DNA of 64,000 nucleotides from G965233625 sp965233625 (GCA_965233625.1 OZ247499.1:1798001-1862000), one strand, 5' to 3'; positions 35,546 through 45,028 are shown, numbered from the stretch's first letter. Numbers and translations are program-made. The notes: generated by a model not told the origin, from the letters alone.

Positions 35546-36298
35546 CTACTTCGCCGTAACAGCCTGTAACGCCTGATTCAGATAAGGCGAGTAACTTCCC
35601 GCATCGTAGTGGTCCAGGCCGGACGCAGTGACGAAGGCAACATCGGCGCCGGCTTCTTTCAAGCCCTCGGCATGCGACTTGGCGCTGCTGTGCGAGATAA
35701 GCTGATCGTTGTCAGAGTGGATCACACGCGCCGGAAGTTTCCATTCATCGTGCTGCACCACCGGTGCCGCGATGGGCACAGCGGCCGTGAACAGATCTTG
35801 ATGACGTGAACCAATGAACCACGTCCCGGCGCCGCCCATGCTGTAACCGGCAATGACGACTCTGGACGGATCGATGTTGTATGTCTCCATCGCGCTCTTC
35901 ACCAGCCACACCGCCGCGATTTCGTTACTGGCGGTTGTCCAGTCGCCGCCGGTAACCACGGGCGCAATGGTCACGCCGCCGAAGTCGCCTACCGCCTGGC
36001 TGAAAGCGCCGATCATATCGCTGCCTGTACTGGCATCGGGCCGGGCGCCCTCGTATCCATAGTGCAGCAATAGCAGCAGCGGTGCGGGAACGCTTGGGTC
36101 ATACGTCTCACTGATGCTCAGTGAATAAACAACATCACCGACATTAGGGACTTCCGCCGTTAACTGATGAACCTGCCCCGCAGGCATCACTTGCAACGTG
36201 CCGGTTTCAGGCAATGAAACCGGGGGCGGCGGAGAGCATCCCGCCAACAACGCAACGCACATCAAGAGGGCGGAAAGGGCAAACCAATTCTTATTCAT
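35546..36298 (-). CDS. Lipoprotein alpha/beta-hydrolase
   Basis: 250 residues. ATG 36298 has AAGGAG 8 bases upstream and gives a lipoprotein signal, MNKNWFALSALLMCVALLAGC (lipobox LLAGC); the open frame to 36367 is not supported. The hydrolase fold shows LLLLLHYGYEGARPD, the nucleophile elbow GYSMGGAGTW, an acidic residue in IHSDNDQLI and the histidine in GLDHYDAGSYSPYL, so the triad appears complete. The closest pattern is dienelactone hydrolase/feruloyl-esterase-like peptidase S9-type enzymes. Its start lies 13 bases after the pntB stop, so it may be the last gene of the pnt operon. Confidence 0.82.
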   Translation of the reverse strand: MNKNWFALSALLMCVALLAGCSPPPPVSLPETGTLQVMPAGQVHQLTAEVPNVGDVVYSLSISETYDPSVPAPLLLLLHYGYEGARPDASTGSDMIGAFSQAVGDFGGVTIAPVVTGGDWTTASNEIAAVWLVKSAMETYNIDPSRVVIAGYSMGGAGTWFIGSRHQDLFTAAVPIAAPVVQHDEWKLPARVIHSDNDQLISHSSAKSHAEGLKEAGADVAFVTASGLDHYDAGSYSPYLNQALQAVTAK

Positions 36299-36311
36299 CC
36301 TGCTCGCTCCT

Positions 36312-37706
36312 TCAGCCCTCTTTGATCGCAGAGACGATATCCAGCACTGCCTTCTGAGCATCGCCAAACAGCATCAACGAGTTGTCCGCTGCGAAGAGCG
36401 GATTAGGAATGCCTGCAAAGCCGGGGCTGAGGCTACGTTTAATCACGATGACGGTCCTGGCCTGATCGATATTGATGACGGGCATCCCGGCGATTGGGCT
36501 TTCTGGATTGGTGCGTGCTTCGGGATTTACAACATCGTTGGCGCCGATCACGATGCCCACGTCGACTGTTTCCATGGTCTGATTGATGGTGTCCATTTCA
36601 ATCATTTTTTCGTACGGAACATCCACCTCGGCCAGCAGCACGTTCATATGCCCTGGCATGCGGCCCGCAACGGGATGGATCGCATATTCCACGGTGGTTC
36701 CGTTCGCCTCAAGCAGTTTCGCCATATCGCGCACCGCGTGCTGCGCCTGTGCGACCGCCATGCCGTAACCCGGCACGATCACAACGCGTTGCGCGGTTTC
36801 AAGCATCATCGCCACGTCGTCAGCCGATGTGCTGCGTACGTTCTGGTAAATCTCATCGGCGTCACCCGCCACACTGCTGCTATCGATGCCCCCGAACAGC
36901 ACGTTCAACAGCGAGCGGTTCATGGCTTTGCACATCAGGTTCGAAAGAATGATACCCGACGCGCCGACAAGCGAACCTGAAATGATCAGCGCGTTGTTGT
37001 TGATCACAAAACCAGTCGCCGCCGCCGCTAGACCCGAATACGAATTCAGCAACGCAATCACGACGGGCATGTCGGCCCCGCCGATGGGCATCACCAGCAG
37101 CACGCCCAGCGCAGATGCCAGAATGACGATCAGCACGAACAGCGCCACACCCGTATAGCCGGCGCCCCAGACCATCATCAGCAAGGTCATGGCAAGCACC
37201 ACCACGCCCAGCACACCTGTAATCACCTTCAAGCCGGGCAACGGTATGGGTTGATTGAAGAACGCCACACCCTTCAGTTTGCCCCATGCCACAATACTGC
37301 CCCAGAACGTAACGGCGCCAATCACGCCGGATACACCGGTTGCCAGAAGAACATCCACGGCCTCCTGCGGCAGATACGCGCCTGCGACCAGCACCGACGC
37401 CGCGCCTCCCAGGCCATTAAACGCGGCCACCAGTTCCGGCATCGAAGTGATCTCGATATAGGTGGCCAGCGCCGCACCGATGGCGCCGCCGATGAGCACG
37501 CCCACGATGATGTAGTAGTAGTTGTCCAGGTAAAGCAACGCCGCACCCACCGCCACGGCCATACCTGCCGCGCTTAGCAGGTTGCCCGTCACGGCGGTCT
37601 TAGGCCGCGCCATCATCTTCAGGCCGAAAATGAAGAGCACCGCCGATGCGATATATGCAATGTTCTGTAAAGTCGCCAGATAGTCCACAGTGTCAGACCC
37701 TGTCAC
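36312..37706 (-). CDS. pntB: NAD(P) transhydrogenase subunit beta (PntB)
   Basis: 464 residues. PntB is the membrane and NADP(H)-binding subunit of proton-translocating transhydrogenase. N-terminal part has about eight or nine hydrophobic helices (LQNIAYIASAVLFIFGLKMMARPKTAVTGN...). The C-terminal dIII domain begins near 285 with VIVPGYGMAVAQAQHAVRDMAKLLEANGTTVEYAIHPVAGRMPGHMNVLLAEVDVPY and ends with PVINIDQARTVIVIKRSLSPGFAGIPNPLF, the NADP-binding signature. Downstream of pntAB by 67 bases. Confidence 0.96.
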   Translation of the reverse strand: MTGSDTVDYLATLQNIAYIASAVLFIFGLKMMARPKTAVTGNLLSAAGMAVAVGAALLYLDNYYYIIVGVLIGGAIGAALATYIEITSMPELVAAFNGLGGAASVLVAGAYLPQEAVDVLLATGVSGVIGAVTFWGSIVAWGKLKGVAFFNQPIPLPGLKVITGVLGVVVLAMTLLMMVWGAGYTGVALFVLIVILASALGVLLVMPIGGADMPVVIALLNSYSGLAAAATGFVINNNALIISGSLVGASGIILSNLMCKAMNRSLLNVLFGGIDSSSVAGDADEIYQNVRSTSADDVAMMLETAQRVVIVPGYGMAVAQAQHAVRDMAKLLEANGTTVEYAIHPVAGRMPGHMNVLLAEVDVPYEKMIEMDTINQTMETVDVGIVIGANDVVNPEARTNPESPIAGMPVINIDQARTVIVIKRSLSPGFAGIPNPLFAADNSLMLFGDAQKAVLDIVSAIKEG

Positions 37707-37773
37707 TAACGGTTAAAATCCAACAGGTTGGCTTACAACCTGCAATGGTCGGGAAGAAGAAGCAGGCAGGCCG

Positions 37774-38253
37774 TTACCGGCTGAACTTGGACAACATGCG
37801 GTGCGTAACGAGGAACCCGCCGACCACATTCACCGTTGCCATCGCGACCGCCAGTGCGGCGACCAGCGGCCCAAAGGAATAACCGCTGCCAGCAACAATC
37901 ACCGCGCCGACCAGTGTAATGCCGCTGATCGCGTTTGAACCCGACATCAACGGCGTATGCAGCGTCGGCGGCACCTTGGTGATGATTTCAAACCCGACGA
38001 AAATCGCGAGCACAAAAATCGTAACGCCCGCCAGCAGTCCCTGTTGGCGTAAAGCGGCTTTGGCTGCTTCGCTTAGTTCCGCCGGTTGCTTGCTTTCGTC
38101 ATCCGTCGCAGGTTCTTTCCCCTCAGCCGGTTTGCTCGCGACGGTCGTTGCCGGTTTGCCGGCGCCGTCGTCCGCGGTGGCAAGACTCATGCACCACCAG
38201 GCGGGGATCAGAACCATCAGTGGAAGCAATAACCAGTTATGGTTGAACTTCAC
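37774..38253 (-). CDS. pntAB: NAD(P) transhydrogenase subunit alpha part 2 (PntAB)
   Basis: 159 residues. Membrane half of a split alpha subunit. After a signal/first helix (WLLLPLMVLIPAWWCMSLATA) there is an unusual acidic, Lys-rich linker (about 30-68), then the three conserved helices: LLAGVTIFVLAIFVGFEIITKVPPTLHTPLMSGSNAISGITLVGAVI...GFLVTHRMLSKF. KVPPTLHTPLMSG-N is diagnostic. Overlaps the pntAA stop by 4 bases (ATGA), so the subunits are translationally coupled. The extra N-terminal helix and linker are longer than typical. Confidence 0.93.
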   Translation of the reverse strand: MKFNHNWLLLPLMVLIPAWWCMSLATADDGAGKPATTVASKPAEGKEPATDDESKQPAELSEAAKAALRQQGLLAGVTIFVLAIFVGFEIITKVPPTLHTPLMSGSNAISGITLVGAVIVAGSGYSFGPLVAALAVAMATVNVVGGFLVTHRMLSKFSR

Positions 38254-39614
38254 GATTTGCTCTCCTCTTCGCGATTATCATCTGCGTTGTCAGCATCGCC
38301 TTCCGCCTCCGCATCTTCGCCAGTTTCTTCATCGGCGTAGAGATCTACCTTGATGGGGCCCAGGTCATCCTGCGGATCACCTGCAGCGTTGCCACTTGAA
38401 GGGTCACCGGTGGCGGTGGCGCCGGTTTCGTCGTCATCAGCGTCGTCCTGCTCCAGCGTTTCCAGCGGCTCTAATCCCAGGATGTCGCGGACCCGGTTAT
38501 TGACGACTTCACCTTCGTACGACACCAGCGTGTCGTGGATAATTTCGTCATCAAAATTCAGCTTGACCTCGCCTTCCGGCGCCAGGTTGAGCAGGAATTT
38601 TGTCATGTTGTTGCCATACATCTGGCTGGCGTGATAAGGAATCTCTGCGGGCAGATTGGTCGGCCCCAGAATGGTCACACCGTGATGTACCACGCGCTGA
38701 TCTGGTTCGCTCGGTTCGCAGTTGCCACCGCGTTCCGCCGCGAGGTCCACAATCACGCTACCTGGCGGCATGCCTTCGACCGCGGCGGCAGTAATCAACA
38801 GCGGCGATTTTTTGCCGGGGATGGCCGCGGTAGTAATGACGAGATCGCATTCGGCGACAATCTCCGCCATCAACGCACGCTGTTTCGTATAGAACTCTTC
38901 ATCCATGGCTTTGGCGTAACCGCCTTTATCTTCGGAATCTCCGGTGCTTAACTCCAGTTCCACGAACCGTGCTCCCAGGCTTTCGACCTGCTCCCGCACG
39001 GCGGGCCGCACATCGTAAGCCTGCACCACACCGCCCAGCCGCTTGGCTGTGGCAATGGCCTGCAGACCTGCCACGCCGGCGCCAATGACAAACACCCTTG
39101 CAGCGGTGATTGTTCCGGCAGCGGTCATAAGCATCGGGAACATCTTGTTAAGCTCCACAGCGCCAAGCAGCACCGCCCGGTAGCCGGCGACGGTGGCCAT
39201 GGACGAAAGCACATCCATACTCTGCGCACGGGTAATGCGCGGGATCAGCTCCATCGAGAATAAAGAGGCGCCCCTTTCCGCGATCTGCCGCGTGCCTTCC
39301 GCCGCTCCTAGCGGATCGCACATGCCGATGACAATCAGCCCCTCCCGTAACAACGCCCGGTCAGCCTCGCCCGGCTCTCCTTCCGCCGGCGCCCGGACGC
39401 ACAGCACGGCGTCTGCTGCAAAAAGTTCTTCGCGGCTTGTGGCGATGGTGGCGCCTTTGGCGGTGTAGTCGCTATCGGGAAATCCGGCGATGCTGCCGGC
39501 CCCGCTTTCTACGATGACATCGAACCCTTTTTTCCCAAGCTGCTGCACATTGGCAGGGGCCAACGCCACCCGCTGCTCGCCAGGGAAAGTCTCTTTAACA
39601 ACAGCTACCTTCAT
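38250..39614 (-). CDS. pntAA: NAD(P) transhydrogenase subunit alpha part 1 (PntAA)
   Basis: 454 residues from ATG 39614 (MKVAVVKETFPGEQRVALAP); the ATG at 39623 lacks a spaced ribosome site, while GGAA precedes 39614. Soluble NAD(H)-binding dI domain, related to alanine dehydrogenase: VIVESGAGSIAGFPDSDY, RITRAQSMDVLSSMATVAGYRAV, Rossmann FVIGAGVAGLQAIATAKRLGGVVQAYDVRP, and VITTAAIPGKKSPLLITAAAVEGM. The C-terminal 80 residues are an acidic low-complexity tail (Asp/Glu/Gly-rich), unusual for PntAA. First gene of a pntAA-pntAB-pntB operon. Confidence 0.94.
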   Translation of the reverse strand: MKVAVVKETFPGEQRVALAPANVQQLGKKGFDVIVESGAGSIAGFPDSDYTAKGATIATSREELFAADAVLCVRAPAEGEPGEADRALLREGLIVIGMCDPLGAAEGTRQIAERGASLFSMELIPRITRAQSMDVLSSMATVAGYRAVLLGAVELNKMFPMLMTAAGTITAARVFVIGAGVAGLQAIATAKRLGGVVQAYDVRPAVREQVESLGARFVELELSTGDSEDKGGYAKAMDEEFYTKQRALMAEIVAECDLVITTAAIPGKKSPLLITAAAVEGMPPGSVIVDLAAERGGNCEPSEPDQRVVHHGVTILGPTNLPAEIPYHASQMYGNNMTKFLLNLAPEGEVKLNFDDEIIHDTLVSYEGEVVNNRVRDILGLEPLETLEQDDADDDETGATATGDPSSGNAAGDPQDDLGPIKVDLYADEETGEDAEAEGDADNADDNREEESKS

Positions 39615-39798
39615 GCGGACCATTTCCAGATTAGCGCTTAAATCAAATGAGAACGCCGCGCGCGTCTGTTCCGTTTTTAGCCCATCTACCGTAGCGATGG
39701 TATGACGGGCGCGCGAATTTCATCTTCACCAGCGGCATGCAGAACCACACCGCGAGTAAGAAGTTAACGGCCCCTTGCACTGGCGACGTGCAAGGCGG

Positions 39799-41550
39799 CT
39801 ATTTCAGATGTTGTTGAAAGAACGCATCCATATCGGCCACCATCTCGCCGAAATAAGGATTGGTGTTCCAGCAACCGTGGGCGCCGTCTTTATAGATCTT
39901 CACGCCTGTCGCCACGCCAAGCGACTTCAGCTTGTCGCGCGTTGGCTGATTGCGTTCTGGCCGGTCTTTGTCACCCACCATGAACAAAAGAGGCGGCGTC
40001 TCTTTTGTAAGATGTTGATAAGGCGACGCCAGCCGGTACAGTTCCAGGGCATCGTCAAGCGTCTTGCCGAGCCAGTGGTATGTGTTGGAACGGGCGGGGT
40101 TCTTCCGCGAACGCTCGGCCACATCGCCCGTTGAAAGTTGCATCGGCCCCGCCATCACGATGGCTGCCTGAATCGTTGCCGAACCGCCTTTTGAAGTATC
40201 GCCCTGCAACGCTTCAACGTGACTGCCTGCCGCCATGAGGCCGACTAAATGCCCGCCGGCCGAACCACCCACGGCGCCGATGCGGTCCGCGTCGATTCCG
40301 TACTTCGCGGCATTGCGGCGCAGGAAGCGGACCGCGGCGTTGCAATCGTGAATGGCAGCCGGGAAATGCGCTTCCCCGCCGAGACGATATTCAACGGCTG
40401 CCGTCACATAACCGCGCGCCGCAAGCGCCAGCGCCAATGCGCGGAACTTCTGTTTATCACCCTTCAGCCAGCCGCCGCCATGCACGATGACAACCGCGGG
40501 GGCGCCCTTAGTATTCTCAGCTTTGGAAGGTGGCAGGAAGATGTCAGCCAGCAACTCGCGATCGCCGTCCTGGGCGTAGACCACATCCAGGTTGGCTTTC
40601 ACGCCTGGGGGAAGGACGGTTGAAGGACGCTTGGCGACGCCCGCAGGGTAATCAATTTCCGGCGAAAGTTGCGGGAGGCAACCGGCGATCCGCATCCTCT
40701 GGCTATACAGCCCGCCAAAAGCCGTGATGTACAAAGTACGAATGTCATTATCGCCAAACGCGCAGTTAATCGGACGCGTGGGGCAGGTGATCTTTTCAAT
40801 CAGTTTGCCAGCCGGATTCCAGATCCAGATATCCGTGGCGCCGGCGCAATAGACGTTGCCGGCCCGGTCGATTGTCATTCCGTCGGCGCCCTTCGCATCG
40901 CCATCATCCATAGCGGCGAATTCGCGGGCGTTGGCAACCGAACCATCTTCCTTCACATCGTAAGCCCAAACCTTTTTGGGCACATAAGAAGAAACGTAAA
41001 GCGTTTTCTGACTGGGCGAAAGAATGATGCCATTGGGCGATTCCAGCCCGGTGACAACTTCCCGCACCTTCCCGTCCGGCTGAATGTAAACAACTTTCTT
41101 CGGCCCGGTCAGCGTGACATAAACGCCGCCACGATTGTCAACGACCAGATCGTTAGGCCGCTCCGACGGTTTGGCTTGCGGATTAAACCGTGCGATCACC
41201 TTTCTGGCTTTGCCGTCCAGTTGCAGAATCTGGCCGCCGGGATTATCTGACAGATACAAGCGACCGCGGCTGAAGTACGTGGCGGAAATACGTCCTGCAT
41301 CAGGCAGCACGACCTGCATCTTGCCGCTACGGGGCATGTAGCGATAAAGCTTGCCGCCCTTTACATCCGGGGCGAATAGACTGCCGACGCCGTCCCAAGC
41401 GGGTCCGTCCACCAGCCCAAATTCTTCGTGAACCGTCTGCAGCTTCTGCCCAGCCTCTGTCACACGCAATTCTTCCGCGACCGTCCGTCCAGCGGCTGCG
41501 TAGATGAGAAGAGAGTACAACAAAGAAATCAGGATCGCGGTGTATTTCAT
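39799..41550 (-). CDS. SMP-30/gluconolactonase-like propeller fused to an alpha/beta-hydrolase
   Basis: 583 residues with signal peptide MKYTAILISLLYSLLIYAAAG. Residues about 30-300 are an SMP-30/gluconolaconase/LRE-like beta-propeller (FGLVDGPAWDGVGSLFAPD...NDLVVDNRGGVYVT...SPNGIILSPSQKTLYVSSY...DGMTIDRAGNVYCAG). Residues about 310-583 are an esterase/lipase: oxyanion VIVHGGGWLKGDKQKF, nucleophile GGSAGGHLVGLMAAG, acid in FMVGDKDRPERN and histidine KDGAHGCWN. Both halves appear intact. It is probably exported to the periplasm and may hydrolyse a sugar lactone and an ester in the same pathway; the substrate is inferred only. Confidence 0.88.
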   Translation of the reverse strand: MKYTAILISLLYSLLIYAAAGRTVAEELRVTEAGQKLQTVHEEFGLVDGPAWDGVGSLFAPDVKGGKLYRYMPRSGKMQVVLPDAGRISATYFSRGRLYLSDNPGGQILQLDGKARKVIARFNPQAKPSERPNDLVVDNRGGVYVTLTGPKKVVYIQPDGKVREVVTGLESPNGIILSPSQKTLYVSSYVPKKVWAYDVKEDGSVANAREFAAMDDGDAKGADGMTIDRAGNVYCAGATDIWIWNPAGKLIEKITCPTRPINCAFGDNDIRTLYITAFGGLYSQRMRIAGCLPQLSPEIDYPAGVAKRPSTVLPPGVKANLDVVYAQDGDRELLADIFLPPSKAENTKGAPAVVIVHGGGWLKGDKQKFRALALALAARGYVTAAVEYRLGGEAHFPAAIHDCNAAVRFLRRNAAKYGIDADRIGAVGGSAGGHLVGLMAAGSHVEALQGDTSKGGSATIQAAIVMAGPMQLSTGDVAERSRKNPARSNTYHWLGKTLDDALELYRLASPYQHLTKETPPLLFMVGDKDRPERNQPTRDKLKSLGVATGVKIYKDGAHGCWNTNPYFGEMVADMDAFFQQHLK

Positions 41551-41678
41551 CTTTATTCCTTATGGCCAGCATACGGCTGATTAGCGAGGGCGCAACTTTC
41601 GCCCCACAGCACAACCGGCCATCGTAACAGGCAGCCAACGGCATTTGAAATACAACGCAATATTTTCGACAACGCCAA

Positions 41679-41715
41679 CAAAAAACGCCTTGCGCTGAAG
41701 TCAGCAGCAAGGCGT
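41679..41715 (-). terminator. Rho-independent terminator after the pseudokinase gene
   Basis: On the minus strand, ACGCCTTGC and GCAAGGCGT form a 9-pair perfect stem continued by GCTGA/TCAGC with a single bulged base and a 2-base loop, immediately followed by a run of six T. It starts about 28 bases past the stop at 41744. Strong canonical terminator. Confidence 0.88.
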
Positions 41716-41743
41716 CAGGTTCGTTGCGATTTATTCGACCTGG

Positions 41744-44731
41744 TTATTGATCTTTCGACATGTAGTTCTTGGCGCCATCGGCATCCAGGAAGACCCGGAA
41801 GGCAACCTTCTTTTTGTCAAGTTTTTTCACCAGTTCTATCAGCTCTTGGAGATTTTTATTCTGAGCTTCGATGGCGACCAGATTTCCGCGTGCCACATTA
41901 GCGGCCTGCTTGGCGGCGTTGACCTGTTTCTGGGCCTGTGGAGCTTTGTTGTTCTGGTGCTTTTTCACGAATTCGTTGGCGGCTTTTTCCTGTGCAGTCA
42001 ACGTGCCGTAGGCAGCCCGGCCTTGCGCCAACATGGCGTTCACATCTTTCAAGTTCACACGCTGCGGTTTACCAGACGGGTTCAGTGCAGAACCCAGACT
42101 TGGCGTCAGCGTAATGTTCACCTTGTCGCCGCTCATCCGCGAATCAACACGCAGGGTCAGCAGGTTCGGGTTGCCGAAAGCGATGTAAAGCAATCCGCCA
42201 TTTGCTTCAATCTCGGGCGCCACACCCACCTTGTTACCCTTACCCACAAACTGCGAAGGAGGCAGGTCTTTGCCCTGCAATTCAAATTCAACGTACAACG
42301 CGGACTTGTCGGGAGGGTTGGGAATATTGACGGTCGCCTTGGGCGAGGCCTTCGCCTCAAGATCTACCACCAGAGGCTGGGTGACCGCCTGCTTGCGTAA
42401 CGATATAACATGTCCGCCGCGACCACTGGTGAAACTCACGCTGCAGTTGCGTAGGTAGGCCGTCACCGGGTCGGCGGCTGCATCGGTGGTCCATTGCAGC
42501 ACGACTTGCTGCTGGTCGTTGATAAACATTTCCGCAATCTTCGCTTCGCCTTCGAGGACGCGGGAATTGAGCATGAAGATTTCGTAACGTCGTTCTGACG
42601 TTCCGAGCACTTCTTCGAGCTTGAATTTCTGCGTACCAGGATTGGCGTTTTCACCACCCTCAAGATCAACGAGCGGCCGCTCACGCGGGTTGAGCGTAAC
42701 CTTGCCGAGAATTAGCGGCGAAGTGTCCGATGTCTCTTTGAGTTCGACTTCCCCTTTCAGACCGACAAAGGGATTGACCGGCTTAGGCTCTGGCTTCTTG
42801 GGCTCTGGCTTTTTCGGGTCAGGTTTCTTTGGATCAGGCTTCTTGGGATCCGGCTTTTTGTCATTCGTTTTCGGCGGATCCGACTTCTCGGGTTCCGGCT
42901 TAGCTGGTTCCGGTTTGTCAGGTGCTGGCTTGTCTGTTTTTGGATCGTTGCCGCCAGGCTTAGTACCTTCAGGCGGCTGAGGTGCTGCGGGCTCTTCGCC
43001 GCCATCTTCCTGTGCTGCGCCGTCTTCCGCGCCATCAACGGGCGGCGGCGGATTACCACCAGGTGTACCGAAGACGTTGGTTACTTCACCGTCTTCCGCC
43101 GCATCCTCGTCGCCCTCGCCGGCGTCTGCATCCGCGGGTGCAACGGGCGGCTTCGGTCCGGCGTCGGCGTTTACGGCGACTTCCGTCGTTGAGGACGACA
43201 TCATATAGACGCCAGCGGCGACCGCGGACACAAGCAGCAACAGAAGCAACGCCACGCCGCCACCGATCGCGGCCAGCAAGGCCACGGGCACGCCCTTGGA
43301 TTTTGCCGGCTCAGCAACTGGTTCTTCTTCAGGCACCGGCAGCGTTTCGAGTGCTTCCTGTGGCTCCACCATGGCGGGATCCATCGCAAGCGGATCGCCC
43401 AGCGGATCATCGTCCACAGGTAATCCTGCGGCGTTTGAATCGCTCACGGCGAACGGATCATCCGCCACAAGTGCGGCGCCAGCGGCAGCAGCCTGCGCTG
43501 CCTTCTTTTTCTTCTTGGGAGCCGGTTTTGCTTTAGCAGGGGCCGCTTTGGCAGCGGGCTGCTTTGCAGCGGGAGCCTTCGCGTCTGGTGCATCATCGTC
43601 CGTACGGAATACTGGCTTCTTCCGTTTTTTCTTATCTACGGCGAATTCAGTCGTCTCGGCGAGATTAGCAACGCCAGCGTCGGTATCTTTTGACCGCTGT
43701 TTCGGCTCTGGCGATTTTGCAGCGGGTGTTTTCGCAGGCTTCGCGCCATTTGCCTTCGCCGGCGGCGCCTTTGCAGCAGGCGGTTTGGCGGCTGGTGGTT
43801 TCGCCTCTGCAGTCGCCGCCGCATCCGCCTGAACCGCCGACCATTTATCGAGCAGGTCAGCAACCTTGCCGGCGTCATCGAACCGGTCGGCAGGCTTCTC
43901 TGCGGTCATGCGGGCGACAATCTTGCGCAGGTCGCCCGTCAGCTTATCGGGGCCGCCGATGATAAATGTCAGCACGCGGCCAACAGCAAATACATCCGAG
44001 GCTGCAGTCGGCTCTTCACCGGCAACCTGTTCCGGGGCGGCAAACTTTTTATTAAGCGTCTGCTTCAGCGCATCCGCCAGACGCGCTTCACCGGTATCAA
44101 GCACCTTCAAGTCGCCGTTATCGTCCAGCAGCAGATTCTTGGGCTCGATCGCACCATTGACGATGCCGTGCTCGTGGGCGTGGGCTAAACCGCGCAGGGC
44201 CTGCGTCGCGCAACTGGCAGCCTTGGCGGCGGGAAACGGTCCATTGCTTTCAACGAGCTTCGCCAGGTCGTGCCCCTTCACATGCTCCATCACCACAAAA
44301 TAGCGGTCACCGTCTTCACCAATGTCAAATACGTGTGCAAGGTTACGATGATCCAGCGCGGCGACTTTCCGTGCTTCCTCCAGGAAACGGGAAACCAGTT
44401 CCTCGTTCTTCAGATGATTCTGCGATAGCACTTTCACCACGGCCCGGCGGCCCATCTGCTCGTGCTCTGCCACGTAGACCTGTCCCAGATCCGTGCCGGC
44501 GCCAATCTGGTCAACGATCGTATATTTACCGATCTTATAGCGGTGACGGCCCTTCAACAGAAGCGCGGCCTGCCACTTGGTGACCCACTCTTTGCGGAGC
44601 AGATAGCGGGCAATGGAAGCCGGATCTTCCGGGTTGGTGGCAGCTTCGCAAGCTTCCTTTATCTGACCAGGCTCAAGTAACTGGCTTTTTTCGAGTATTT
44701 CGACAAAAGAACCGGCCGTCTGTACCGCCAT
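41744..44731 (-). CDS. Hanks-type Ser/Thr pseudokinase with long low-complexity and membrane region
   Basis: 995 residues. Kinase-like domain about 65-305: glycine loop IGAGTDLGQVYVAEH (one residue longer than usual), VAIK lysine in RAVVKVL, APE in FAAPEQVAGEEPTAASDVFAVG. The catalytic loop reads HGIVNGAIEPKNLLLD instead of HGIVHRDIKPxN, so the HRD Asp (now A194) and the following Lys (now E196) are lost; DFG is DTG. A long Ala/Pro/Lys-rich segment follows (about 310-420), then a membrane segment (VALLAAIGGGVALLLLLLVSAVAAGVY, about 485-510) and an extracytoplasmic domain rich in PDPKKP repeats, then a beta-rich 300-residue C-terminal domain. An inactive, possibly scaffolding kinase is inferred. 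Confidence 0.85.
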   Translation of the reverse strand: MAVQTAGSFVEILEKSQLLEPGQIKEACEAATNPEDPASIARYLLRKEWVTKWQAALLLKGRHRYKIGKYTIVDQIGAGTDLGQVYVAEHEQMGRRAVVKVLSQNHLKNEELVSRFLEEARKVAALDHRNLAHVFDIGEDGDRYFVVMEHVKGHDLAKLVESNGPFPAAKAASCATQALRGLAHAHEHGIVNGAIEPKNLLLDDNGDLKVLDTGEARLADALKQTLNKKFAAPEQVAGEEPTAASDVFAVGRVLTFIIGGPDKLTGDLRKIVARMTAEKPADRFDDAGKVADLLDKWSAVQADAAATAEAKPPAAKPPAAKAPPAKANGAKPAKTPAAKSPEPKQRSKDTDAGVANLAETTEFAVDKKKRKKPVFRTDDDAPDAKAPAAKQPAAKAAPAKAKPAPKKKKKAAQAAAAGAALVADDPFAVSDSNAAGLPVDDDPLGDPLAMDPAMVEPQEALETLPVPEEEPVAEPAKSKGVPVALLAAIGGGVALLLLLLVSAVAAGVYMMSSSTTEVAVNADAGPKPPVAPADADAGEGDEDAAEDGEVTNVFGTPGGNPPPPVDGAEDGAAQEDGGEEPAAPQPPEGTKPGGNDPKTDKPAPDKPEPAKPEPEKSDPPKTNDKKPDPKKPDPKKPDPKKPEPKKPEPKPVNPFVGLKGEVELKETSDTSPLILGKVTLNPRERPLVDLEGGENANPGTQKFKLEEVLGTSERRYEIFMLNSRVLEGEAKIAEMFINDQQQVVLQWTTDAAADPVTAYLRNCSVSFTSGRGGHVISLRKQAVTQPLVVDLEAKASPKATVNIPNPPDKSALYVEFELQGKDLPPSQFVGKGNKVGVAPEIEANGGLLYIAFGNPNLLTLRVDSRMSGDKVNITLTPSLGSALNPSGKPQRVNLKDVNAMLAQGRAAYGTLTAQEKAANEFVKKHQNNKAPQAQKQVNAAKQAANVARGNLVAIEAQNKNLQELIELVKKLDKKKVAFRVFLDADGAKNYMSKDQ
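42786..42858 (-). repeat. 15-base tandem repeats encoding KKPDP/KKPEP units
   Basis: Inside the pseudokinase gene, about five near-identical 15-base units encode K-K-P-[DE]-P, flanked by further Pro/Lys/Glu-rich sequence. Such charged, extended linkers usually span cell-wall or periplasmic space. This is coding low complexity, not a CRISPR array. Confidence 0.8.
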
Positions 44732-44937
44732 GTGAATGCCTCAAATGCAGTCTGTTCCAAACTTTGCGCGCAGAGTGTCCATGAATTGGACCAACATGAA
44801 TTGTACTCGCATTGACAGTCAGACTGCAAGCAAATAGTGCCTCAGAAGTGCACGCTTGGGCAATGGCTGCCCGGTATGCCGGTTTAAGCCATCTGCCGAA
44901 CTCAGAGAAAATACGTAAATTCCCGTGAAATCTAACG

Positions 44938-44965
44938 TTGCGGCAAATCGCCATACTGCTAGAAT
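44938..44965 (+). promoter_or_regulatory. Possible promoter for the KaiB-like gene
   Basis: TTGCGG (44938-44943) and TAGAAT (44960-44965) are spaced by 16 bases, about 60 bases before the likely start of the KaiB-like gene. Sequence match only. Confidence 0.35.
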
Positions 44966-45028
44966 ATCAGGTGATTCCCGATGAGGGCGGGGAAAGCAAC
45001 GTTAGCAACGCCATGAGTGAAAAATTTG

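Noticed and set aside
36198..36980. 260-codon open frame on the plus strand
   Set aside because: It lies antisense to pntB and the lipoprotein hydrolase, has no ribosome site and reads as His/Arg-rich shadow sequence.
42786..42858. Regularly spaced short repeats resembling a CRISPR array
   Set aside because: They are in-frame 15-base coding units for KKPDP/KKPEP with no spacers.
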